Source: an uncultured Chloroflexota bacterium
GTDB taxonomy: Bacteria > Chloroflexota > Chloroflexia > Chloroflexales > Roseiflexaceae
Length of the DNA stretch: 8,776 nucleotides
Assembly (NCBI GenBank): GCA_903871975.1
Contig: CAIQIY010000482.1
Location: 1-8,776, forward strand
Direction of reading: 5' to 3'
In this document: positions 1-6,457 of the stretch, in pieces
How positions within the stretch are numbered: the first letter of the stretch is position 1
Layout of the letters: each line of letters starts with the position of its first letter
Position numbers and translations under genes: made by a program
Notes under the pieces: generated by a model
What the model saw: the letters and a program-made list of their open reading frames with translations, nothing else
The model's database searches: none
What the model was told of the DNA's origin: nothing

Positions 1-3000
1 CTGAATGCGCTGGTCGAGGATCAGTTGCGCCGCTTGCGACTGGCCCTCGACAGTGATGCGACCCATCGCTGGCTCGACCAGGCGCGTGGCGGCAATCGCA
101 TCACCTTCGGCCGCTACACGGGCCAGACGCCGGTCGCTGGTTCGGTCGAATTGAAGGCGAAGCACGGCGAATTGCGTGACACGCTGCGCGACCTTGATCG
201 TCAGTGGCGACAGCTCACCGCTGCGAGCGCAGCGCGCGCCGATGCTGCAGATGTGCTGAGCTATGCGCCGCGCCCCGATGGCGGCGAGATGTGGTCACGC
301 TGGGATATGCAGGCGACGCCGCCCGACATCCTGATCACCAACTACTCGATGCTGAACATCATGCTGATGCGTCAGCTCGAGGCACCGATCTTCGAGCAGA
401 CGCGCCGCTGGCTCGCCGAGCCGGGGCATCCCGAGCGCGTCTTCACGCTGGTCGTCGACGAGCTCCATGCGTACCGCGGGACACCCGGCACCGAAATCGC
501 CTACATCCTGCGCCTGCTGTTCGCCCGGCTGGGCCTGACGCCGGATTCGCCGAAGTTGCGCATTCTGGCGACGAGCGCCAGCATCGCCGATGACGACTCC
601 GGGCGGCGGTTTCTGCGCGAGTTCTTCGGCCGCGACCAGTTTGAGTTCATCGGCAGCGACCAGGAGGTGCCGAATGCCGCGGCCAGCGGGCGGATGTGCC
701 AGATTCAACCGGCGCTGTCCACGTTCGCCGATGCCCTGACCATGCCGGGGGCGATGGCTGATCCGGCCGATGCGGGCACACAGCAGGCGATGATGCGCCT
801 GGCTGATGCGCTGGGCGCTGGTGCGCCGGACGACGCGCCAGCGCAGCGCCTCGGCAGTGCGCTGCGCGCATGGGATGCCGCCGATGCGCTCCGCAGCGCC
901 TGCACCAACGATGGGGTGATGCGTGCCACCAGCGTAGACACCATCGCCGCCAGGTTGTTTGGCGGCGACCATGCCACGGCGCGGCATGCCTGCCATGGGC
1001 TGCTGCTCGCGCTCGGCCTGGCACAGGCCGACGAGACGAGCCGATCGTTGCTGCCGGTTCGCGGGCACCTGTTCTTTCACAACCTCGCCCAGCTCTGGGC
1101 CTGCAGCAATCCGCACTGCTCCGGTGTCCAACCCGGCGATCCGGCCTCGCACCGCCCGATCGGCCCGCTGTTCGCACACCACCGGCTCAGCTGCCCGCAG
1201 TGTGCTTCGCGGGTCCTCGATCTGCTCAGCTGCGAAGTGTGCGGCGACGTGTTCCTCGGTGGCTACCGCGTCCAGGAGCGTAAGCGGCTGTTGTTGATGG
1301 CAGATAGCCCGGCGCTCGACAGGATGCCCGACCGGGTCGCGCTCGACCGCAGCCACGAGAGCTACGCAGTCTTCTGGCCTACGCCCGACGGCGCCGAGCC
1401 CCTCGATCGCGAATGGAAGAGCCGGGGGGGGCAATCAACATGGGTACGGGCGCTGCTGACGCCGCGCACGGGCCAGGTGCACACACCACCGCATGCCGCG
1501 ACCAACGGTGAGGTCGTGGGGTATCTCTACACGGCCCAGGCGTCGGGCAAGGCCACGCCGGACTCGAGGCCGCACAAGTGCCCGCGGTGCGACGCCAATT
1601 ACCAGCGGCGCAAGGTGTACCCCACACCGTTGCGCCTCCAGCAGATCGGGTTCCAGAAGGCAGCGCAGGTGCTCGCCAGCGGCATCGCGCGCGAGCTGTC
1701 GGCTGGTGATCAACACGCCCAGCGCCAGCGCAAGCTGGTGGTCTTCACCGACAGCCGGCAGGACGCCGCCAAGCTGGCGGCGGGCATCGAACACGATCAC
1801 TACCGCGACATGGTGCGGTTTGCGCTGTTCGAGGCGTTGACGAGCTACTGGCCGGACCTGCCGGCGTACATCCAGGGCGAGTTTGGTCAGCGCGATGATC
1901 TGCGTGCGCGCATCGCCGAGATCAACCCCCGGCTCGCGGCAGCGCTCCACGCCACGATTGGCGACGACCAGGCGCGGCAGCGCTTCGGCGCCGCACTGGA
2001 GGCACAGGTGCGCGAAGAGGCGGTTCGCTGGGCGAGCGGCTTTGCACCGGGGAACCGCCAGGCGGCGCAGTCGTGGCAGCAGATCCTGCGTGGCTATCCG
2101 AATGGGCCGATTCCGCTGCCGGTGCTGCGCCGACAGGTGTACTACGCGCTCCTGCGCGCTGGCATCGCGCCTGGCGGTTCTGATTTCCAGAGCCTCGAGA
2201 TCCCACTCCAGAACAACACGACGGTTCCCTGGTTCACGTGTTATCGCTGGGATGATGATCCACCGCAGGAGAAGCTGCTGCTCAGCGAGGCGCAGCGCGG
2301 GTACATCCGCGGGCTCGAGGCCCAGCTCACCGAAGAGGTGATGTATGCGCTGTTCCCACGCTTCGCGAGGACCAACGAGGGTGTCGCGCAGGCGCGGGTG
2401 ACGTTCGCCAACCCGGTCGACGGCGATGAGCGTCAGCGCACCATCGCCGAGGCGGTGCTGCGGCAACTGGGCATCCGGCGCCTCCATACCTTCGCGATCG
2501 CGAGCGACATGGCAGGGCGCGATACCAAACTGCGGTCGTACAGCCGGCGCTTGTTGCAGCACCTCGAGCTCGACAGCACCGAGAATGGTGCCATCGCGAG
2601 TCTGCTCGCACGCAGCCAGGCGACGACCGGCTCGGCGTACGGCCAGGTCCTCGAGCCACAGCACCTCGCGGTGGTTCCCCCTTCGACGCGCCCGGGCGAA
2701 CCGATCGCAGGGTTCCGCTGCCCACGATGCAATGGCTTCTACCTCGCTGATACGGGTGTCTGCCCCGAGTGCAGCCAGGTGAGCCACCTCGAGCCCGCAC
2801 ATCTCGCCGGTGGTGCCGATTACTACAATGCCCTGCGTGCGAGGTATCGCACCGTCGTGCGGATGCATTGCGCCGAATTGACCGGGCAGACCGACGATGC
2901 CGACCGGCCGCGCCGGCAGCGGCGCTTTCAGGACGTGTTCTTCGACGATGAAATTGCACAGGTGCAGGGCATCGATGTGCTGAGCGTCACCACAACCATG

Positions 3001-5094
3001 GAAGCCGGTGTCGACATTGGTGCGCTGAACGCGGTGATGCTGGCCAACATGCCACCACGGCGCTTCAATTACCAGCAGCGCGTCGGTCGCGCTGGCCGTC
3101 GCGGCCATCCGGTGGCTTTGGCGCTGACGTTCTGCCGCAGCCGTAGCCACGATGACTACTACTTCGCCCGGCCCGAACAGATCACGGGTGACCCGCCGCC
3201 GCCGCCCTACATCGATCTGCGCAGCTTCCCGATCCTCAGCCGGGTGTTCATCAAGGAAGTGCTGCGCGTCGCGTTCGCTGCCGCTCCCGATGCACGTGTG
3301 AGCAGCGAGGGCGATGATGTGCATGGTGAGTTTGGCCTGGTCGATGACTGGATGTCGCACAACCGGGCGCTGGTGACCCGATGGATCGACAACCCGGCCC
3401 ATGGCGCGCTCATCGAGCGCATCGCAGCTGATCTGACCCGCGGTCACCCAGGGGCTGGTGAAGCAGCGGCCGGCGATTGGTGCGTTCGGCTGGTGGAGTT
3501 CGCCAGAAGTACGCTCGTACCCATGATTGATTCCATTGCAGGCGATAATTCGTATCAACAAGTGCGACTGAGTGAGCGTCTGGCCAATGCCGGGCTCTTG
3601 CCGATGTTCGGCTTTCCGACGCGCTCACGGTTGCTCTACACCACCTGGCCCACGCAACAGCACCGGGGTGCCGCCCCCCAGACGATCGACCGCGATCTGG
3701 ACATCGCCATCAGTCAATTCGCGCCGGGCTCCGAGACGGTCCGCGACAAGGCGGTGCACACGGCCGTCGGCGTCGCCGCATTCACTGGTCGGGGCGCGCA
3801 CGAGGCGTTCTATCCGCCGTTTGCCGCCGATAACCCGAAGCTGCTGGGCTATTGCGAACACTGCCACGCGGTATCGCTGCATAAGCCCGCAGATCTGCCG
3901 TCGCCCGAGGCCGACGCTCGCGGCGTATGCCCGGTCTGCCAACAGTCGACGCTGCGCATCACCGATGCCCGTGAACCGCGTGATTTCTTCACCGACCTGA
4001 TGCCGCGCAGGTATGATGGGCTATTCGAGTGGCAGCCCCGCGCGACCCGACCACTGATCACCGTCGATGATGCTGCCGATGCGTCCGGTGCCACGCAGCC
4101 ATATGCCAATGCGCTGATCAACGCGCGCTACACCGATATCTACACCGTGAACGACAACGAAGGTCAGGGCGGGTTTGCGTTCAAGCGGGCGCTCTACCAG
4201 CGGTCGGCCAAGTATGGTGCGGTGATCGCACACGATGCCATGCGCAACGGCCAGCATTTCGGCACTTTCGGCGACAGCAAGCGGATCGCGCTGCTCGCTC
4301 GACGGAAGAGCGATGTCTTGCTGGTGAGCATCACCGACTGGCCGACCGGCATCTTCGCCCCGCCAGTGACCGTTGAGGGTCGCGCGGCATGGTATTCGTT
4401 CGCGTTCTGGCTGCGTACGGCCGCCAGCGCGATGCTCGATGTCGATCCACTGGAATTGCAGGCCGGATTGCGCACAGCCGCCGATCCACGCTATGGCGTC
4501 ATCGGTCAGGCGTTCCTCAACGATCGGCTGGAGAACGGTGCCGGCTACAGCCGCTTCCTGGCGGATCCGCACGAATTCGCCCGCTTGCTGGACCACGCCG
4601 ACGAACGCGCATCCACCGGGTTGCTGTCGCGCTGGCTCGATGCACGGTTTCATCCTGATTGCGATGCGTCGTGCAACGTGTGTCTGCGCGACTTTGCCAA
4701 CATGTCGTACCACGGGCTGCTGGATTGGCGACTGGCGCTCGATCTGGCGCGTCTGGCGCGCGACTCGGCTGCGACCATCGATCTTGTGAGTGCCTGGGGG
4801 CAACAGCCCAATCCCTGGCACTCCCTGACGGATGGCCCGGAATCGCCAGTGGGCCGTACGCTACGCGCGATCGGCTACGAGCATGTCGGGGTGTTCGCCG
4901 ATCTGCATGGCTATCAGGACCCGCAACGGGGTGGAGCGTTGCTGCTGGTGCGCCACCCGCTGTGGACGGGCGACCACTCCGGCTGGCAGGCGGCATGCGC
5001 CGAAGCCGTGGGTCGGCGTCGGTCGGGCGGCATTCGCGCAGCGAATCCCTTCATGGTGCTGCGCGTGCCAAATAGGTATGCGGCAAATCGGTGA
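1..5094 (+). CDS. Large DEAD/DEAH-type superfamily 2 helicase with zinc knuckles and DUF1998 C-terminus (5' end outside window)
   Basis: Predicted ATP-dependent nucleic-acid translocase, probably cytoplasmic. The frame is open from base 1, beginning LNALVEDQLRRLR (motif Ia region), so Walker A lies upstream; 1697 residues are visible. Residues below are numbered from base 1. Seen: ILITNYSML about 111-118; motif II DELH 153-156; motif III TSAS 191-194; LVVFTDSRQD 579-588, opening the second RecA-like domain; motif V with TTTMEAGVDIG to 1007; motif VI QRVGRAGRRG 1026-1035. Cysteine pairs occur at 368/373, 398/401, 411/414, 527/530, 907/910, 921/924, 1285/1288 and 1310/1313. The DUF1998-type cluster is C1554-x3-C1558-x2-C1561, followed by N1567, H1571 and LDW (1574-1576). 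The gap of about 400 residues between TSAS and motif IV carries zinc knuckles. Known: such giant DUF1998 helicases include DruE (Druantia) and, as split genes, DrmA/DrmB (DISARM); MrfA is much shorter. Inference: a DruE-like defence or repair helicase. The helicase call is firm; the system is unproven without the left flank. Confidence 0.96.
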   Translation: MNALVEDQLRRLRLALDSDATHRWLDQARGGNRITFGRYTGQTPVAGSVELKAKHGELRDTLRDLDRQWRQLTAASAARADAADVLSYAPRPDGGEMWSRWDMQATPPDILITNYSMLNIMLMRQLEAPIFEQTRRWLAEPGHPERVFTLVVDELHAYRGTPGTEIAYILRLLFARLGLTPDSPKLRILATSASIADDDSGRRFLREFFGRDQFEFIGSDQEVPNAAASGRMCQIQPALSTFADALTMPGAMADPADAGTQQAMMRLADALGAGAPDDAPAQRLGSALRAWDAADALRSACTNDGVMRATSVDTIAARLFGGDHATARHACHGLLLALGLAQADETSRSLLPVRGHLFFHNLAQLWACSNPHCSGVQPGDPASHRPIGPLFAHHRLSCPQCASRVLDLLSCEVCGDVFLGGYRVQERKRLLLMADSPALDRMPDRVALDRSHESYAVFWPTPDGAEPLDREWKSRGGQSTWVRALLTPRTGQVHTPPHAATNGEVVGYLYTAQASGKATPDSRPHKCPRCDANYQRRKVYPTPLRLQQIGFQKAAQVLASGIARELSAGDQHAQRQRKLVVFTDSRQDAAKLAAGIEHDHYRDMVRFALFEALTSYWPDLPAYIQGEFGQRDDLRARIAEINPRLAAALHATIGDDQARQRFGAALEAQVREEAVRWASGFAPGNRQAAQSWQQILRGYPNGPIPLPVLRRQVYYALLRAGIAPGGSDFQSLEIPLQNNTTVPWFTCYRWDDDPPQEKLLLSEAQRGYIRGLEAQLTEEVMYALFPRFARTNEGVAQARVTFANPVDGDERQRTIAEAVLRQLGIRRLHTFAIASDMAGRDTKLRSYSRRLLQHLELDSTENGAIASLLARSQATTGSAYGQVLEPQHLAVVPPSTRPGEPIAGFRCPRCNGFYLADTGVCPECSQVSHLEPAHLAGGADYYNALRARYRTVVRMHCAELTGQTDDADRPRRQRRFQDVFFDDEIAQVQGIDVLSVTTTMEAGVDIGALNAVMLANMPPRRFNYQQRVGRAGRRGHPVALALTFCRSRSHDDYYFARPEQITGDPPPPPYIDLRSFPILSRVFIKEVLRVAFAAAPDARVSSEGDDVHGEFGLVDDWMSHNRALVTRWIDNPAHGALIERIAADLTRGHPGAGEAAAGDWCVRLVEFARSTLVPMIDSIAGDNSYQQVRLSERLANAGLLPMFGFPTRSRLLYTTWPTQQHRGAAPQTIDRDLDIAISQFAPGSETVRDKAVHTAVGVAAFTGRGAHEAFYPPFAADNPKLLGYCEHCHAVSLHKPADLPSPEADARGVCPVCQQSTLRITDAREPRDFFTDLMPRRYDGLFEWQPRATRPLITVDDAADASGATQPYANALINARYTDIYTVNDNEGQGGFAFKRALYQRSAKYGAVIAHDAMRNGQHFGTFGDSKRIALLARRKSDVLLVSITDWPTGIFAPPVTVEGRAAWYSFAFWLRTAASAMLDVDPLELQAGLRTAADPRYGVIGQAFLNDRLENGAGYSRFLADPHEFARLLDHADERASTGLLSRWLDARFHPDCDASCNVCLRDFANMSYHGLLDWRLALDLARLARDSAATIDLVSAWGQQPNPWHSLTDGPESPVGRTLRAIGYEHVGVFADLHGYQDPQRGGALLLVRHPLWTGDHSGWQAACAEAVGRRRSGGIRAANPFMVLRVPNRYAANR

Positions 5095-5104
5095 CGGCCC
5101 GTCA

Positions 5105-5156
5105 GGTGATGCACCAGGTGCCATGGGTCGGTATGCTGCGCAGCTGGTGCATCGCT
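5105..5156 (+). terminator. Inverted repeat just after the helicase stop, possible 3' hairpin
   Basis: A perfect 10-bp inverted repeat, GATGCACCAG (5108-5117) and CTGGTGCATC (5144-5153), starts 13 bases after the helicase stop. With G-U pairs it extends to 13 bp. The 26-base loop can form a small inner stem (TGCC with GGTA). No T-run follows, so it is not a classical intrinsic terminator. It may protect the mRNA 3' end or act together with the next hairpin. Confidence 0.4.
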
Positions 5157-5216
5157 GCGATGGCCAATGGGGTTGACGCGCCGGCTGTGGCGGTGTGTCG
5201 TAGATCAACGTGCTGT

Positions 5217-5238
5217 GCCGTCGTCTGGTGATGACGGC
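5217..5238 (+). terminator. Compact tetraloop hairpin, candidate terminator of the helicase transcript
   Basis: GCCGTCGTC (5217-5225) pairs with GATGACGGC (5230-5238) around the tetraloop TGGT: nine pairs, one of them G-U. It lies about 120 bases after the helicase stop and just before the promoter region of the next gene, where a terminator would be expected. The downstream bases (TGGGCTTC) contain only scattered Ts, so termination strength is uncertain. Confidence 0.4.
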
Positions 5239-5252
5239 TGGGCTTCAGGCAA

Positions 5253-5281
5253 TTGATTAGGCTGTATCAGCGTGGTATGAG
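5253..5281 (+). promoter_or_regulatory. Candidate upstream promoter P1 of the small zinc-ribbon gene
   Basis: TTGATT (5253-5258) lies 17 bases before TATGAG (5276-5281); each hexamer matches the sigma-70 consensus at four of six positions. A TGG directly before the -10 resembles an extended -10. The region is clearly AT-richer than its surroundings. A transcript would start near 5288, inside the inverted repeat at 5272-5304. It may be an alternative to, or act in tandem with, the promoter ending at 5332. Confidence 0.4.
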
Positions 5282-5304
5282 TTACTTCTCATCTCAGAGA
5301 CCAC
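5272..5304. promoter_or_regulatory. Bipartite inverted repeat overlapping the promoter region, possible operator or leader hairpin
   Basis: GTGGTATGAG (5272-5281) is matched on the other side of loop TTACTT by CTCAT (5288-5292) and ACCAC (5300-5304). All ten bases pair, but a 7-base insert (CTCAGAG, 5293-5299) splits the right arm. The left arm contains the -10 of P1 and the right arm reaches the weak -35 of P2. This placement suits an operator for a dimeric repressor or a hairpin at the start of the P1 transcript. The function is inferred from position only. Confidence 0.35.
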
Positions 5305-5332
5305 TCAAAAACCCGCGTCGGTGTGCTATCAT
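5304..5332 (+). promoter_or_regulatory. Candidate proximal promoter P2 with extended -10
   Basis: TGCTATCAT (5324-5332) is an extended -10: TG, one base, then TATCAT, a five-of-six match to TATAAT. The -35 at 17-base spacing (CTCAAA, 5304-5309) is weak with three matches, which is usual for extended -10 promoters. The start would fall near 5339, giving a leader of about 60 bases before the ATG at 5398. Confidence 0.5.
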
Positions 5333-5339
5333 GAAGTAC

Positions 5340-5360
5340 CATCGCGCGACTGCGCTGATG
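5340..5360 (+). other. Short hairpin at the 5' end of the small gene's leader
   Basis: CATCGCGC (5340-5347) pairs with GCGC (5352-5355) and GATG (5357-5360) around the tetraloop GACT, with T5356 bulged. If transcription starts at P2 near 5339, this hairpin sits at the extreme 5' end of the mRNA, where such stems are known to protect against decay. It leaves the ribosome binding site near 5390 free. Confidence 0.3.
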
Positions 5361-5397
5361 TGGCGTAGTCCGAGCGCATGGATGCCTGGAGGATCAC

Positions 5398-5721
5398 ATG
5401 ACGACCGATGCCTACCTACACAGCCGGCGAGTGACACTGGTGGAGATCGAAATCTGCGAAGTGACCGACAAGCGCTGCTTTTCATCCTGGCGATCGGCTG
5501 ATCGGCACCGTATCTTCGTCATTCGACAGGGTATCGATCAACGCCGCGCTGGCGAGTACCTGCAGTCCTATCCATGCAGGCACTGTGGGCGCCGTCATCT
5601 GGGCCATGCACCGCGGAGAATAGCGCGCAGGCGCCCGGAAGTGCGTGACCATCGTACAATCATCACCCGTAGGTGGGACGCTTGGTGGAACCACCACGAT
5701 GATGATGATCAGGCGGCCTGA
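5398..5721 (+). CDS. Small zinc-ribbon-like protein, 107 residues, unknown function
   Basis: The ATG at 5398 is preceded by GGAGG (5388-5392) at five bases' spacing, which fixes the start. The likely metal site is Y58-x-C60-x2-C63-x3-H67-x2-H70 (YPCRHCGRRHLGH). Cys20 and Cys27 lie upstream in CEVTDKRCFSS, followed by a basic, Ala/Arg-rich helical stretch. This order (a K-x-F-x-S turn, a helix with A34, then Y-x-C-x2-C-x3-H-L) resembles small zinc-ribbon proteins common in phages and mobile or accessory regions of high-GC bacteria; that match is from memory of the pattern, not a search. The C-terminus is Arg-rich, then WDAWW and four Asp encoded by (GAT)x4. No signal peptide or membrane segment is seen. 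It has its own promoter region, lies 303 bases after the helicase and is followed by a strong hairpin, so it is probably monocistronic. DNA or RNA binding is inferred. Main alternative: a chance frame in GC-rich DNA, made less likely by the ribosome site, zinc signature and terminator. Confidence 0.62.
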   Translation: MTTDAYLHSRRVTLVEIEICEVTDKRCFSSWRSADRHRIFVIRQGIDQRRAGEYLQSYPCRHCGRRHLGHAPRRIARRRPEVRDHRTIITRRWDAWWNHHDDDDQAA

Positions 5722-5732
5722 CACACCAACGA

Positions 5733-5767
5733 CGCGGCGGAGGTAAACACACGCCACCTCCGCCGCG
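5733..5767 (+). terminator. Perfect 12-bp inverted repeat after the small gene, probable terminator
   Basis: CGCGGCGGAGGT (5733-5744) and ACCTCCGCCGCG (5756-5767) are exact reverse complements separated by 11 bases (AAACACACGCC). The stem is almost all G-C and starts 11 bases after the stop at 5719-5721. No T-run follows, so this is a hairpin of the U-less type. It is symmetrical and could also stop transcripts from the right on the other strand. Its position supports the reality of the 107-residue gene. Confidence 0.65.
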
Positions 5768-5954
5768 GCCTCGCTGGTGAACCGCGTCGTGCTACCGACG
5801 CTGCACGAATCCCCAGCCATTACCCCGACGACCCCGTGGACGCCGCTCCGTCGCCGGGCTTGCTGAACTCCCGAACGCTGACGGCTCCATGCGACCGGCC
5901 GGATTGCGCCGGAGCGCGTGTCTGGCGCCGCTCACAGCATGACACCAGCATAGC

Positions 5955-6017
5955 GCTCGTCGCCGCGTTCCGTCATCACGCGCTGCGCCCTTGGTGCCAC
6001 GAGCAGCGGCGAGGAGC
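5955..6017. repeat. Imperfect inverted repeat with long loop
   Basis: GCTCGTCGCCGC (5955-5966) matches the reverse complement of GCGGCGAGGAGC (6006-6017) at 11 of 12 positions, with 39 bases between. In DNA this rich in GC such arms can arise by chance. It may be one element of a folded RNA or a relic; nothing else identifies it. Confidence 0.3.
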
Positions 6018-6051
6018 ACCGCGACCCCAGCCGTTGCTCGCGCCCCCGGGC

Positions 6052-6384
6052 TTACTCGCGTGTTGCAGACTTGGGTAGTACCGATCTGCAGTGTCGTGCT
6101 GGCGCACGCACGACCACTCCACCGTTGCCACGACCATTTCCAAGGCTCATGCAACGTCCGGAGCAGAACGACACGCGCACCGCGTTCGGTACCGCCTCAA
6201 GTGATCGCAGCAGCACGCTCAACGCAATCTCGATCGGCTCATCGGTCTCGCGGGGTGCGGCCATGCGTGCGCTCGCATCCATCCCGAACACCGCGTGACG
6301 CTGATTGCGTGCTCGGTGCTCCAATCCTCGCAGCGCCGTCCTGGGTGCCTCCTCGACCAGCGTTGCATCCAGCCCCGTGGAGCA
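6052..6384 (-). pseudogene. Possible decayed coding remnant on the minus strand
   Basis: Reading the minus strand after a TGA near 6386, a frame runs to a TAA at 6052-6054 and contains a protein-like stretch, DEPIEIALSVLLRSLEAVP, preceded by LEHRARNQRHAVFGMDAS. Codons in the first two thirds are G/C-biased at the third position like real genes here. The same frame resumes after the TAA and reads to a TGA near 5920. No ribosome site precedes the ATG at 6324 or other internal starts, and no family is recognised. It could be the remains of an old gene or a chance frame in GC-rich DNA. Confidence 0.2.
6090..6118. repeat. Hairpin-forming inverted repeat in the intergenic region
   Basis: GTCGTGC (6093-6099) and GCACGAC (6108-6114) pair perfectly around an 8-base loop. 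With C6115 bulged, AGT (6090-6092) and ACT (6116-6118) extend the stem to ten pairs. No gene end lies next to it. It could be a terminator for an unrecognised transcript or part of an RNA fold. Confidence 0.35.
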
Positions 6385-6403
6385 TCACCGGCATATTGAC
6401 GAG

Positions 6404-6432
6404 TTGACAGCGTGTGATAGGATCGTGACAAT
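6404..6432 (+). promoter_or_regulatory. Sigma-70-type promoter of the SARP regulator gene
   Basis: A perfect -35, TTGACA (6404-6409), lies exactly 17 bases before GACAAT (6427-6432), a four-of-six -10. Transcription would start near 6439, giving a short leader of about 19 bases that holds the ribosome site. A second TTGAC at 6396-6400 sits one 8-base step upstream, so the -35 region carries a tandem TTGACGAG/TTGACAGC repeat. SARP proteins are known to bind direct repeats near -35 elements, so self-regulation is conceivable but not shown. Confidence 0.6.
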
Positions 6433-6441
6433 TGCGTATCC

Positions 6442-6449
6442 GGGAGGGG
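6442..6449 (+). promoter_or_regulatory. Ribosome binding site deciding the SARP start
   Basis: GGGAGGGG (6442-6449) ends eight bases before the ATG at 6458. An in-frame GTG at 6449 would overlap this site and is therefore unlikely to be the start. The ATG start gives MLQLTLCG, typical of the first strand of SARP winged-helix domains. Confidence 0.65.
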
Positions 6450-6457
6450 TGGCGGCC

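Larger units (their letters stand above)
5768..6400. other. Gene-poor intergenic region with scattered inverted repeats
   Basis: About 630 bases between the small gene's hairpin and the regulator's promoter. No frame on either strand combines a ribosome site, a convincing start and a recognisable protein. The plus-strand frames translate to low-complexity, Arg/Ala/Pro-rich sequence. A minus-strand frame from about 6390 to 6052 looks more protein-like and is listed separately. Inverted repeats are present at 5955-6017 and 6090-6118. No tRNA, CRISPR or insertion-sequence end was recognised. The region could be decayed gene material, a regulatory spacer or the site of an unrecognised RNA. Confidence 0.5.

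Noticed and set aside
25..27. TTG at 25 as the helicase start
   Set aside because: The frame is open through base 1 and encodes LNALVEDQ, a conserved helicase motif region, so the gene begins upstream of the window.
1435..3561. A 708-codon open frame on the minus strand opposite the helicase
   Set aside because: It mirrors the helicase codons in GC-rich DNA. The plus strand carries clear helicase motifs throughout, and the antisense translation has no recognisable domain or ribosome site.
5253..5501. An 82-codon plus-strand frame starting in the intergenic region
   Set aside because: It covers the promoter region and overlaps the better supported 107-codon gene in another frame. It has no good ribosome site and no recognisable features.
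5683..5696. Palindrome TGGTGGAACCACCA near the end of the small gene
   Set aside because: Only a 2-base centre separates the arms, it lies inside the coding sequence and no regulatory role is suggested by its position. It may reflect the codons of WWNHH.
5482..5820. A 112-codon minus-strand frame across the small gene
   Set aside because: It runs through the perfect hairpin and the antisense of the zinc-ribbon motif. Its poly-Ile/Val stretch is only the complement of the GAT repeat.
5836..6407. Plus-strand frames of 80, 138 and 75 codons in the intergenic region
   Set aside because: Low-complexity Arg/Ala/Pro/Ser-rich translations without ribosome sites or domains.
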